Source of the DNA: Hsuehochloa calcarea
Taxonomy: Eukaryota > Streptophyta > Magnoliopsida > Poales > Poaceae
Direction: 5' to 3'
NCBI GenBank assembly: GCA_036346395.1
Contig: CM070599.1
Coordinates: 26,155,232-26,219,231 of the forward strand
DNA length: 64,000 nt
Within the stretch, counting starts at the first letter, position 1. Every line of letters starts with the position of its first letter. Of the stretch, positions 45,369-56,176 are shown piece after piece. The notes below the pieces were generated by a model. It did not search any database and had not been told where the DNA came from. It saw only the letters and a program-made list of their open reading frames with translations. Made by a program: the position numbers and the translations under genes.

Positions 45369-48141
45369 CTACATCGCAGAAGAGTCAGTATTTCTAGTCG
45401 AAAGCTCATCGACCAGTTCTAAAGATCTTCGATCGCAAACATAAGCCATTTTTTGATCTCCCCGAACCATGGTGACACCTTTTAGTCCTGGCATCTTCAA
45501 ACTCTGATAACCGTAATGCGTGGCTATCAGAAACTTTGCTAGAGCCGGACGACCAAGGATCCCATTATAGGCGGTCTGAAAATCGACCACGTCAAACGAA
45601 ATCTTTTCCATTCGGAAGTTATCAGGACTTCCGAACGTAACCGGTAAGGACACATATCCTATCGGTTTGGCGGTAGAGCTAGGGACTATGCCATGGAAGG
45701 CATAGTTTACTGGCTTTACTTTTGACTTAGGAACCTGCATTTCTTCTAAAGCTCCCGAGAATAATATATTTAAAGAACTATCTCCATCTATCAAGACTCT
45801 ATTGACCTTACAATTTTTAATGGTAGGTTCAACTATAATAGGGAACCTACCCGGTCGAGTCGATGAAACGGAGCAGTCTTCTTTGCCGAAGGAGATTACG
45901 GAGTTCGACCACCTCAAAGGCTTCATACTGATCGGGGATTCTGCTAGGTTGACCTCCCGCTCCACGGCTTTCAGATGACGTTGCGAGTCGTACAATGAAG
46001 ATCCTCGAAAGATCTTGTTGACTGTGTGCTGAGTTTCTTGGTATTCCATTTCCTCGTCGCCATCTTTATCCTTTTTGGAGCTGGCCTCCCCAACTCTTGT
46101 ATTGAGGGAAGCGGGCCTTTACCTGTATAGTAATCTTCCAATTTCTTTTTCCAGACACGACAGGTGCGCAGATCGTGCCCATCCTGTTGGTGAAGCGGGC
46201 ACCACTTCTTACTCTTTTTATATCCATCGGTCGGAATATTTGCTTTACCTCGACCGGTATAGTCCCTCTTACCTTTGGTAGGTTTTTCCAGGACCGCTAA
46301 GACCTCCTTACCATCCGTCTTGCGATGCTTCTTCTTCTTGAGAACTTTCTTATTCTTCTTCACAGGCTCTTCTAAACCAGATTGAGGAGTTTTGTCTTTT
46401 CGATCTGTAGCTTCGGTCCATTCGACTGCCTCACTAGCAGCTGCATATTTATCCGCCAAATCGAATAGCCTGGCGGTTGTTCGTGGGGGATTCATAGCTA
46501 TATCCTCCGTGAACCTCTGGTTCCTCAATCCTGCCTTGAATGCCTGAATTACAGAAGATTCTGCAATTTCGGGTATGGAATTACGAACCTGGCTGAACCT
46601 CCTGATGTATTATCAGAGAGTTTCTTTTGGGTTCTGCCGGATCCGATGTAGATCATCTTCCTTCCTTGGGCGGTCATACGTACCCTAAAAATTCACAGTT
46701 AAGAGATCGCAGAGCTGTTCCCAAGTGTAGATTGATCCGACCGGTTGGTTAAGTAACCATGACCGGGCAGATCCTTCTAACACCGTAGGTAGGAAATTGG
46801 CCATCACATTTTCATTACCACCAGCCGCTCTGACGGCGGTGGTATAGCTTTGGAGAAATTCTAACGGGTTCCGAGACCCAGTGAACTTGTCCATGTTGGC
46901 CGGTCGAAACCGGTTAGGCCAACGCACAGCCTGGATCCCTGCAGAGAAAGCTCGACAGCCTGTGACTGATTCATGGCGCCTTCTTTGGAAAGGAGCCGGA
47001 TTGTGGTCTGTTGGGGACCAATTCCTTAGATTAGAGAGGCGAAGTTTCGGCGTCCGAGGCGATCGCGGCGTTATGATGCTCTCGATCACCTGCCTGGTTC
47101 AAACAATGTCGAAGATCGTTCGGACCAAGCGAATGGCCCTCTCGACGAGAGGAAGGTGTATTTGTTCGGAACAATCTCCTTCCCTCATGACTCATTGGTT
47201 GGAAACATCGAGGAGGTTGCGGTATTGATTGATTCCCAACATACGCATGTTGCCCTCCGCCGAGGGAAGAACGCTGGGACGAAAACATGGTTTGACTTTG
47301 CGGTGCCCTCTGTTGTACGGTTTGTCGAAGAATCTCCGACACCTGTCCTACCAATTGGACAAAACCTGGAGCTTCTGCTAAAGCAGGATCAGTATTATTT
47401 AAAATATCACGAATGCGCTGCAGATTCTGTACCGTTACGGATAGTCTCGGAGGATTCATCGAGGTTACTGGCGTTCGCAGATCCGAACCTTCTCTTAACC
47501 TCGTACCTGGCCGCACTTGACCTGTCATTCTCGGTGGGGCTAAACCAGGCGAATTAACTGATGGACGTCCATCAGCTCTGTTGCCTCTGGTAGCTGGTGC
47601 TTGATTGCCCGCGCCATTTCCAACAACACATGGTGGTGAGGTAGCGGGTGCAGGACCGTACAGGGCATTGCGATCAGTATTTCCGATCGCATTGACTTCG
47701 TGTTTCCAACATCGATCCTCCAAGAGTTTCCATCGTACTCGGTGGAGAGCTTCTCATACTTCTACGGACACTTCCACGACGGAGACCGGTCGGAGATGAG
47801 AACATCTTGAGGCCTCCGTGGCGGACTCGGCCGATCGGCGAAGCGTCGATCGATATCGAAGCTTTATCATCCCCACTCGGCCCATAGCCGGTGAGGGTTT
47901 CATCGACACCGTTACCAGATGTCGGTTGGCTCCTGGAATTCCCAGAAGCCGTGGGTGAATACCTATCAACCATGATGGTGTCGAGAGTGTATTGACTCTC
48001 GGATTGCAGGGCTGAAAATTCATCACCTTTTTTGCCGATCGGAAAGACCGGGCTTGAAGAGGTTTTTGGACACTCTGAACTGGTCGGAATGTCCTGTCCC
48101 TCGGGAAGCTCCACTTGTTGCAATGGTGCGTCCTCATCCAT
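45369..48141 (-). pseudogene. Gypsy gag and aspartic protease
   Basis: The N-terminal gag segment (47674-48141) is acidic and Ser-rich. A linker region follows at 47031-47723, then the capsid domain (46685-47089) with NRFRPANMDKFTGSRNPLEF and ARSWLLNQP. The segment 45971-46528 holds the C-terminal gag part with a zinc-knuckle-like CPLHQQDGHDLRTC. The protease fragment (45369-46049) has VNRVLIDGDSSLNILF, where the usual catalytic motif D-G/T-G/S is altered to DGDSS, and the typical end ILGRPALAKF. Frame changes separate all pieces. Confidence 0.8.
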
Positions 48142-48368
48142 CTGCTCGACTTCGGCGTTGTCAGCGACTTGCGAACCAGCAGAGGAAGAAGAGAACGACG
48201 TCTAATCACCCTGCATGGCCTGGATGCAGGCGTCCATGTCGAGGTTGAAGTAGTCGTCCAGATTGAACCAATTCTCCTCGTCCCAAGTTCCTGCCATGAT
48301 CTCATGAACAGAAGCATGGGCGAGGATTTGATGAGCAAAGAATTCCTTTAGAAGATTTGCGCCTTCTT

Positions 48369-48385
48369 CCCCACGGACGTCGCCA
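48369..48385 (-). promoter_or_regulatory. Primer binding site of the Tat element
   Basis: The minus-strand tggcgacgtccgtgggg begins two bases inside the 5' LTR and resembles the tggcgac-type primer sites of Tat elements. The tRNA identity was not determined. Confidence 0.6.
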
Positions 48386-48387
48386 GC

Positions 48388-49026
48388 TGTCGACGATCAA
48401 ATCGCCGATCTTATGAATATATAAATAAAAAGAGGAAAATGACGTGTATCTTCTAGAAAGTAGTGAGACTGCTCTTTATTGCTTTGAACTGGCTATTACA
48501 AAGGGTGTATATAACTTAGACTAAAGACTAATTCGGGAGTACAAGGCTCTTGAGGGTGTCTCCCAAATGATCTTCTTTATTCGCAGCCCCATAACTTCAT
48601 CCGCATTCCTCTTTATGTAGTAGATGAAGGGTTGGCGATTGTCTCGGAGGAGGCGCTGCTCGAAGCAAGCGCGTGCAGTGAAGAGAGGTGTCAATTGATA
48701 ATGTATCAAGCTGTTGTGCGGTTATATGTCGCTGAGTCATGTAAGTACTCGATATCGTAGCGTCGCGTGGTATGGAATATATAGCACATGTTCTATTCGT
48801 CACACGGTAAAGCATATGTCTGGTCGTAGATCCAGACATCAGTTTAAAACCTTGTGAGCATTTGACTGGTCGAAGACTAGGTTTGGAACCATGTCCGATC
48901 AGATCGGGTACTATGTAACCTCTGGAATACTTACGACCAGTGAGGTCGTTAGCCTTAGGGTTTGCGACCATGAAGACGTATGGTCTCTATATACTAAATA
49001 ATAAATAGAGGTTTTAATCCTCGTCA
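48388..49026 (-). repeat. 5' LTR of the Tat element
   Basis: 639 bp, TGTCGACG...CTCGTCA on the plus strand. It pairs with 37569-38213. Confidence 0.9.
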
Positions 49027-49031
49027 GTTAT

Positions 49032-49511
49032 ATATGGCTTATATATATTCAAAAGAAAGGTTTTGACGAAATCTACAACTTTGCAGTTGAGGCGAACCCC
49101 AAATTCCGAAGGGGGGACCGAAAGAAACGGCAAAAACAGCGACCGAAAATTTGCGATGTGAATTCGGGGCTGAATATGACCGATTTTGGAGCACCTAGAA
49201 GGTGACTGGCGCAAGTGGGTTCAACTTTTTTGGATCGGGCTCGTCGTTAGCTTTCCAACGAGCACAAGAACGTCAAAACGAACACCGTATGTTATGTTTG
49301 TTTTGCTGAAGGTGTCTTGGAAACGGAATCTTACTCGGACTCGAATTCGTCTCGAGTTCAAATTTGAAACTGCTATATCTTCCAATCCTGTGGGCCAAAC
49401 TTGTTGAAATTTTTTGTGGAAGCTTGTGGCTATATGTAGAAGGACTCCACCAATTTTTACTAGTTTTGACAGTTCAACGCGCTTTTCAATTTTGGAGAAA
49501 GTGGACACTCT
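49032..49511 (-). other. Leader piece of the gag-only element
   Basis: Untranslated internal sequence of the gag-only element between the two later insertions. No domain was found. It contains the stretch agctttccaacgagcacaag, common in Gypsy-type leaders. Confidence 0.4.
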
Positions 49512-49516
49512 CTCTT

Positions 49517-51270
49517 TGTTGGACAAAAAGCGACTAGATGGGGTGAATAGGAGCACGCTCACTTTTTCACAAATAAATGATTCAATAGGATTTTACTCCA
49601 GTAGCTATGGAAGCTATGAAGATCAGTATATCAGTACAACGGAAGATTAATATTGAATCCAATTTAAACCCCTAAGCAATACGACAAAATCAACAAAGAC
49701 TAAAGCAATTCAGTCTTTGTCGATCGGACATTGGGTCAATGGCGGTCGACCGATGACTGCGATCGGACCGGTGACCTTAGGGGCCTCGATCACCGACCAA
49801 GAACAGATCAAAACAGTCTGATAACAAAGTTGCAAATAGATGAAACTTTTGATCTACAACTCCAAACTCGATGAAACTTGGAACACACCTTCTCTATGAT
49901 GTCAGGAACCTATTCCAATCAAAGATTGTGACAATTCTTGGAAGAATAATGATCTTTTTCCGTTTGATTGAAGAAGGGTTCAAAACCGGGTCAAAACGAA
50001 AACTAGATCTAAAATCTTGCTCGTGGGTGATTGATGATCCTAGATATGTTCCCACATGTCACAGCAAGCTAGATCACGTGGAGAATTTAAGAAAAAACTC
50101 GCGGATCAAAGAAAGACTCAAAATCATTAAATATAGAGAAAGAACGCAAATAAACAAGACATGATCAAACTTTTCTTTGATTGATTTGATATGATATAGG
50201 CTTACAGCCACTCCATCAATGGAGGACAATGCTCAATCCAAGAGCACGAAAATCACATCAAAATCTCTAGAACTCTAGCCTCCACAAAAGCTCTCCCTAA
50301 GAAAATTAGGGTTTCCAACTAAAAATAGACGAAGCAAAACTAGAGAGGGGGTGCAGCCACCACCCTCCTCTATTTATAGTGGGGGCTTAGACCTTCTAGA
50401 AGTTTGACTCAATTGGGCTCTCGTTAAGACTCAAAATAAACGGTACAAATACACACACATTTTAATGTGCCGTCTTTATCTCCTCTTGACCTAATTAGCT
50501 ACACCTTGCGTCATCTTGCGCCGCGAATTAGCCAATAGGTCACCCTTGTCCATCTTACACCACGCTTGAGTACATTGACCTCACCCGGCATCGTCGATCG
50601 TTCTGGACCTCAGCTCTCCAAGCCTAGTCCCGATCATCCTCGCCGTTGACCGTCGTTGACCACCAAGCAATCTGCACAACAATAGATAAGTAAACCGAAT
50701 TTGGGAACAAGTTCTTCACAACTTGACCCATGTTAATCAAAATATGCATCATGCAATACATATGCACTGAAACTCATGACTTTGACCTAACAACCGAACA
50801 TCGCGCCACGGTCGACGATCTAAGTGAAAATCGGCCGACCGCCCCGTGGTCGGTCGATCAGCCCTCGCCGGGTCGACCGCCACCTATTAGCGAGTCGACC
50901 GCTTGGATTAGACTTAGCCAATTTCAGCATCTGAAATTTCGAAACCTACTGGAATTTTCAATCCAATAGAATTTTTGACTGGAGACTCCAAAAATTATGG
51001 GACCAAGTGCAATAAAATCTCCTCTCTTACCTACACCCTCTATTTTTGGCCCAGCTCAAAATGCAACTTTGGTATCTGGCCGGTCCGATCGCCGCTAAGG
51101 CGGCCGATCGCCGCATGGACCGGCTCGACCGCCATACTCGGCCGGTCGAGGCCGGTTATCTTTAACAACCTTTGTTTCTTTCTTGAAACACGCAAAACGA
51201 TAAACCGTTAACGCCATTGTCAATTGTCACATGATCCTAAGATCTGGAGCATATCCCCATGATATCCACA
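49517..51270 (-). mobile_element. Solo LTR, Copia (Sirevirus-like), minus orientation
   Basis: The segment starts TGTTGGACAAAAAGCG and ends GATATCCACA. It is flanked by CTCTT on both sides (49512-49516 and 51271-51275). The first 35 bases resemble the reverse complement of the Sirevirus LTR end at 25660-25701 (shared cgactagatggggtgaatagg-type sequence), hence minus orientation. A TATA box (ctataaata on the minus strand) is at 50371-50379. GC-rich palindromic motifs (cggtcgaccg and relatives) cluster at 49740-49800, 50820-50900 and 51070-51160, another Sirevirus-like trait. No internal region remains. Confidence 0.78.
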
Positions 51271-51275
51271 CTCTT

Positions 51276-51848
51276 TTTTAATCCTTCTTTGGCAAATCCG
51301 AATTCTGTATGTTAGAGATTCAGTTGTTGCTGCAGTTGAGATAGGTTGCCGTGGCGACGAGAGCACCAGTGGCAGGAGGTTCCGGTTGCCACGGCAGCGA
51401 AGGGCAATGGCGGCCTAGTGCGTTGGGTGCCGCGATAGCGTGAGGAAGCGGCGGCAGGAGCGTTGTTGGCCGCGGCAGGGAGAGGCAGCGGCGGTAGCGA
51501 CTTTGGTGGCCGCGACAGGGAGTGCTCGGGTGGCCGTGACAACAAGATGGAAGCAGCGGAGCTACAATTGTCCCAACAGCGACGTGATGAAGACCTTGCG
51601 GCTGGAACAAAGCACACAGATGCAAACTCAATAAAAAAAATAACTAGACTCCAACTAGAACTAGATATCAGTAAGTTAACACGACAATGCAACCAAATTC
51701 AACAATGCAAAATTACCTACAAGAAAAATTGCAGGGCACATATTGGTTTGGAAAAGATGAACTAACCCCTTTTTTGTGATTTTTGTGGCTTTTCTGGATT
51801 ATCGATAAAGAAAAATTCTCACCAATCAACTTGAGCTCCGATACCACC
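51276..51848 (-). pseudogene. 5' internal part of the gag-only element with primer binding site
   Basis: Reading leftwards from the primer binding site at 51833-51846, the segment encodes after about 150 bp a Ser/Ala/Pro/Arg-rich stretch (51312-51692) ending in a Gln-rich motif (SQLQQQLNL). It may be the N-terminal extension of gag. The composition is low complexity, so coding is uncertain. Confidence 0.4.
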
Positions 51849-52631
51849 TGATACGACAATGAGTGTCTCGATCTTTCGATGAGAAGGATAACTCGATTTA
51901 GTAGAGATGACTCTCACGATTCGCCTACCAATCGTACACGACCAATATACCCGACAATTGCTGAACCAACTCCGTGATTGTTATCGATCTTGCTAGAAGC
52001 ACGATCGACCTAGCCACGAAGGTCTATTCCTGCATGCAATCGAAGAACAAGCAAGAACAAGATAATGAGCAATCCGAAATTACAAATAAGATTGAAGTGC
52101 ACAATAAGGTGGGATTCCGAAGCGGTATTATGGTTGGTCTAGTCGACACAAACTAATACATGAAGTTGCATTATAGCTAACTTTTAACTAAACAAAATCC
52201 GAATTCTAAAGTGTCGCACACATGAGAATATATGATGGTGATGGCCGGGGGGGAGGGGTGGACGCACGCCTCTAGGGTTACAAGGTCTATGGGCCCAAGT
52301 GGAGGTGGCACTGCACCCTTTTGTCTCGGACTCAGAAACATCGCTAGACTATTTTGGCGATTGCGGCGCGCTCAGAAGGAATTTGGAGGTGGGGCTAGAT
52401 CCGTTGGAAAGAGGACGAGATAAGCTTTCCATGAAGTAATCGTGTGCCTCGAACAGAGTCTGTATGCGAATTCTATGAACATTTGAAGTCGGTCTTGTCT
52501 TGGAGGCCAAATTGGATTCCAAAACGTGTCCAACTTGAACTCTTGCTTGGCTTGCACAAAAAATAACGTGAGAACTTTCCTTGTACCATAACGTGGAGTA
52601 GCGATCGTATCGGGGGTTGATGTCCTCATCA
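51849..52631 (-). repeat. 5' LTR of the gag-only element
   Basis: 783 bp with TG...CA ends. It pairs with 34127-34912. Confidence 0.85.
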
Positions 52632-53020
52632 CTCCTTCTCGCCACCCCGGTGTGCCGCTTCCACTTCCGCTTCCCTCACCCCGCGCTACCCTCCTCACCG
52701 TCCCTCTTTGCATCGCCCCTGCCCCCGCCGCCCCTACCTATAGCACCGGACCCGGCCAAGCCACCGCCCTTCCCCAACTTTTTCGACCTCCGTAGTCCTA
52801 CCTGTCCACACGCGTCACCACAAATGGATTTTATGTCCCGGGAACATGGTACACACGTGTACTCTTCGCCGTTATTCTGTCGCAGCACTGCGGCCACCCG
52901 TGGCCTAACCTCGCCTGCTCCACTGTGCATCGAGGAAGACGAGGCACTGTGCCTCAGTTCACTTCTGTTTGCACATGGTCAAGCCAAGCCGCAACATCAA
53001 ACCCGGTCGAGCCCATGAGC
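52632..53020. other. GC-rich interior of the MULE, right part
   Basis: Continuation of the MULE host sequence after the gag-only element. A plus-strand open frame (52617-53018) starts inside the neighbouring LTR and consists mostly of Pro/Ser/Leu-rich sequence. I see no domain. It may be captured host sequence. Confidence 0.4.
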
Positions 53021-53195
53021 AAGAAGGGTAAATAAGTCTTTTCGCACATAATTTGACAGTCAACTCATGGTTGATCAACGGGAGTGAAAAAAACAGGATA
53101 AAAGTTGAGATCCGATGACAATAAAGGAAGGAACAGTTTCGCGATGATATTTTAGAGACTCGGCCAACTTCCAGTGGTAAATAAGAAATTAATCC
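53021..53195 (-). repeat. Right terminal inverted repeat of the MULE
   Basis: Inverted match to 23748-23935, followed by the target copy TAAAAAATG at 53196-53204. Confidence 0.85.
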
Positions 53196-53204
53196 TAAAA
53201 AATG

Positions 53205-53549
53205 TGTAGTCTATTTTGGATATTATTTGACCTTGTACATCCCTTTGCAACGAGGTGACATGTCCTGTGATAACCTTTTCTCTATATTTTTAGAGTAGGA
53301 ATGGTCCTCTGAGTATTGGTATTTGGTACGCTAGCACATTATGTGCAACAAATGAAACTAGAAAAATCAGATGAGTTTTTTTCCCGTAGTTTGTTATTCT
53401 AGTGTTTATTCATGTGTCATTGTGTTTGGCCAATGTATCATATGTTAACTTTGTTGATTCCTTGTATATGATGCAAATTCATTCAGTGAGTAATCATTTC
53501 ATTTCAAAGGTGGTTGTCCCAGTTGTGTAAAATTCTATGTAAGCAGTAG
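53205..53549. other. Intergenic DNA between two transposons
   Basis: AT-rich sequence with no recognised feature. Confidence 0.45.
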
Positions 53550-53552
53550 TAA

Positions 53553-54728
53553 GGGCTTGTTTGGTTGGTACCCTGTACCAAACCTGCCTAGTCGAAAGCT
53601 TCCTCAGGTCATGCCTGCGGTGTGTTTGGTTGCTGCCCTGGGAGGCTGCTTGGTCCAGGCTGGGACGTCAGGCCCAGACGCTCGAAAACGAAGGCCTGGC
53701 TTCAAGCGGCGGCGACCGTCTTCCTCCTCGCTCGGCTTCTTCCTCCTTGTGCCACCTCGCTCGGCTTCGCTCCTGTCGACACAACCTCCTCGCTTGGCTC
53801 CGCCTCCGCCGCCGCCTCCCCTCCCTCCACTCCATTCTTTCTCTCTGAGCTCAAACCGCGCCTGCGGCGTCACCATGCCCGCTCGGCCGCCGTGCCCACC
53901 ATGCCGTTCGGCCAATCCGACAAACTCCATCCACTCCTTTTCACGTCACATTGTGTTCCACGACACCACGAACAAAAGCCCTCGGTCAATTTTGAGTTTC
54001 CACCACCAGAACACCACGCCACCGCCGTCTTCCTTGGTCCTAGCTGAAACTGCTGCCACGGCGGCCATCCTTCATCTGGTGAGTTTCTCCCAAATTCCTC
54101 CCTATCCAAGTGTCCCCTCGCCTCCCCTTCCTCCCCATCATCCTTTTGCGCCCCCCCCCCCCCTCCCGCTTGGCCGGTCGGTGCCACCACGGTAAGCTTG
54201 CCGCGTCGCCCATGACACACGACGTCGGCCCGCCTCCGGTCCCCTCGCCCTTCACCAACCGCTTGGGTGAGGTTCCACAACTCCCGTGGTGCCCATGCTC
54301 ATCCCCTTTTCACCTCTGGCGCCGCCACCACTTGTCTTCCCTGTGTCCAGCCATAGGGCGCCACCGCCGACCCGCCCTGGTGGGTGCCCATCTGCGACGT
54401 CACCACCCATGTGCTCGCCTCGGTGGTCCCAACCCATTTTTGACCTCTCTAGTCGTCGACGACTACTCCCCACTGGCGTCGAGCTGCCTCCACGGAGCAA
54501 GCCGGAAGAACATGGAATGAGGAGGAAGGAAACATATGTCATGGTTTTACGCTTCCTCATTCTCAAAACGTATTTATTTTATTTTACGCTTTCTTTAGGC
54601 ACAAGTCACTAACCAAACACTACATCTCCAGGCTTGCCTAACTAGATAAAAATCATCTACTTTCATGCTACTTTCAAGCACCACCTTTTCCCCCGACATG
54701 TAGCTCAGGGCGCCAACCAAATAAGCCC
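53553..54728. mobile_element. PIF/Harbinger-like non-autonomous element with GC-rich cargo
   Basis: The ends GGGCTTGTTTGGTTGG and CCAACCAAATAAGCCC form an imperfect inverted repeat of about 23 bp. They are flanked by TAA at 53550-53552 and 54729-54731, the 3-bp target type of PIF/Harbinger and Tourist elements. At 1176 bp it is longer than most Tourist MITEs. The middle (about 53680-54520) is strongly GC rich, with overlapping open frames on both strands made of Ser/Pro/Arg-rich sequence. No DDE transposase or Myb-like gene is present. The centre may be captured gene DNA, though no source gene is recognisable. Confidence 0.75.
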
Positions 54729-54731
54729 TAA

Positions 54732-55869
54732 AACTGCATCAATATTCCCTTTTTTCATTGATGCATGAAATGTCATCACTAGCATTACCGAAATCAAAAC
54801 GTACCATCTGCATCCCACTTGTATTTACCCTCCTTTGAATGTATTGCTTTAATACAGTATATGCTTACAGCAGATAATGTATTTTGGTTGGATGAACTGC
54901 CGTGCTGACATTTGTTTTTTAGTTGTGAGTTCTGACATCCTTGCATGTAGTCTGAACTCTGAAAATTAAGTATGGAACTAAGGAAGCAATGAACTAAGCA
55001 AGTAAAGATATAACAATATTAAACTATACAGGAATCTAAAAAAGGACATACACAGGCAGGACTGTGAACTATCATAATCTTGCTGTGTGTTTGGATTATG
55101 GAAAAGTATTCTTCCAATTCACCTAACACTAATACATAACCGGTATCCTCCCAGTTATTTGAATATTTCTCTGTGGTGATTCACTTGTTTCCTTTTTACA
55201 CCCTGCACCTGCAGCATCCCTAAGTACATACACTGATAGTGACCATTGGCTCCACCAATTAGGGAAGAAAGGTAGATGATGTGACAACCAGCGTGACTTT
55301 GTTTCCTTGCCAGACAAAAGAAACCAGTGGAAAGCAAAAATGACTGCGAAGTAATCTGCATTGCCGTCACGAGAAGAATACCTTCATTCAGGGAAGAAAA
55401 AGGTTGAGATGGACAGAGACCAAAACATTTCACATGCAGTTTCTTGTGCTTTACTGTTGTGCCCATTTTTTATTGCCCATTCCCGATAATGTGGTTTCAG
55501 AAGTTTCGGTCCACCCAGTATTTAAAAATACATGGTTTCTCCTTCATGACCTCACGGTACTAAGTTTTCAAGTGTTATTCAGCTCGGTTAATTGGCACAG
55601 GTTAGGCATATTTAAGCATGCTGAAATTTTTCTGGCATGGACCAACATGGTTAAAGAACTGACAACATCATTTTCTGTTTCATGCCTCAGCGAGACTAGC
55701 GAAAGCTGGTATGATGTGCATCCTGATGTAATGATATGTGATCTCCATGTTTTCCACTTAATCTACTTACCATCGTTGTATCGAGTTTTCGACGTATTTG
55801 GCACCGTTAACATGCGGATTAGCAATTCTAATCCTCTCCACGTCAAATGCAAAAATAACACCGTGACGC
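54732..55869. other. Intergenic DNA, no gene recognised
   Basis: An open frame of 156 codons (55404-55874, plus) has no recognisable domain and no obvious splice or promoter context. I do not call it a gene. No repeat was noticed. Confidence 0.4.
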
Positions 55870-56176
55870 TGTAGGGACATAACACGTCACCTTGTTCGTG
55901 CTCATGGGGGCCAGAGTCGCCACGTGGAGCCTTGTCCATGCCCCCGGGCCAAACCTCATCTGTGTTGAGAAACCCTGGAAGAGAGTTGATGGGTGTAATA
56001 CCGAAATTACCCCTAGTGGATTTTAGTCTTTAAATAAGATATCATTGTACTCAGAAAAAAATCGTTCAATTAATAAAGAGGTTACCCATATTGTATCCAT
56101 CTATTTGTCTCTCTATTGATTGTCTATTGTGTTGTTATTGGTTGATTGTTTGTTGCGACTACTGCGTTCTTTAACA
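55870..56176 (+). mobile_element. Short Copia-type LTR with adjoining leader
   Basis: The segment starts TGTAGGGACA and ends TTCTTTAACA (307 bp). It is followed at once by cgttatcagcatgaatcg, like the CGTTATCAGCACG leader motif next to the 5' LTR of some plant Copia elements. A TATA-like tttaaataag is at about 56027-56036. Leader-like and GC-rich sequence continues to about 56880. No second LTR or target copy was found in the window, so the element is truncated or interrupted. Confidence 0.55.

Larger units (their letters stand above)
37569..49026 (-). mobile_element. Tat-lineage Ty3/Gypsy retrotransposon
   Basis: LTRs of 645 bp (37569-38213) and 639 bp (48388-49026) lie between GTTAT target copies (37564-37568 and 49027-49031). 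A primer-binding-like sequence, tggcgacgtccgtgggg on the minus strand (48369-48385), adjoins the right LTR, so the element is read leftwards. Gag, protease, reverse transcriptase, RNase H and integrase occur in that order, the Gypsy order. A multi-exon gene on the opposite strand lies between integrase and the 3' LTR (38548-41377), a trait of the Tat lineage. Many stops and frame changes interrupt the coding parts. The left LTR begins TA instead of TG. Confidence 0.92.
34127..52631 (-). mobile_element. Gag-only LTR retrotransposon, split by two later insertions
   Basis: LTRs at 34127-34912 and 51849-52631 start TGATGCGATAA/TGATACGACAA and end CTCATCA. The flanks are CCCCT and CTCCT, a 5-bp target copy with one mismatch. 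A primer binding site (tggtatcggagctc on the minus strand, 51833-51846) next to the right LTR sets the direction as minus. It is close to the initiator tRNA-Met type. Once the Tat element (37569-49026) and the solo LTR (49517-51270) are removed, the internal region is about 3.7 kb. It contains gag but no protease, reverse transcriptase or integrase. This matches the class of terminal-repeat elements that keep only gag (TR-GAG). The LTRs differ more than those of its inserts, consistent with greater age. Confidence 0.8.
23748..53195. mobile_element. Mutator-like element (MULE), non-autonomous, split by nested retroelements
   Basis: The ends GGATTAATTCCTTATTTGC (23748) and its inverted counterpart ending AAATTAATCC (53195) open terminal inverted repeats of roughly 175-190 bp. 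These share the blocks gaagttggccg, gtctctaaa, catcggatctcaa and ttacccttctt. The element is flanked by a perfect 9-bp duplication, TAAAAAATG, at 23739-23747 and 53196-53204, the hallmark of Mutator-type elements. Its own sequence is only about 1.1 kb (23748-24151, 34028-34126 and 52632-53195). It is GC rich in the middle and encodes no transposase. The remaining 28 kb are younger insertions. Confidence 0.88.

Noticed and set aside
53557..54612. Several long open frames in GC-rich DNA
   Set aside because: All frames are Ser/Pro/Arg rich and mutually overlapping. They start inside the terminal repeat of a PIF-like element.
55404..55874. Open frame of 156 codons
   Set aside because: No recognisable domain, repeat or splice context, and it runs into the Copia LTR. 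Probably chance.
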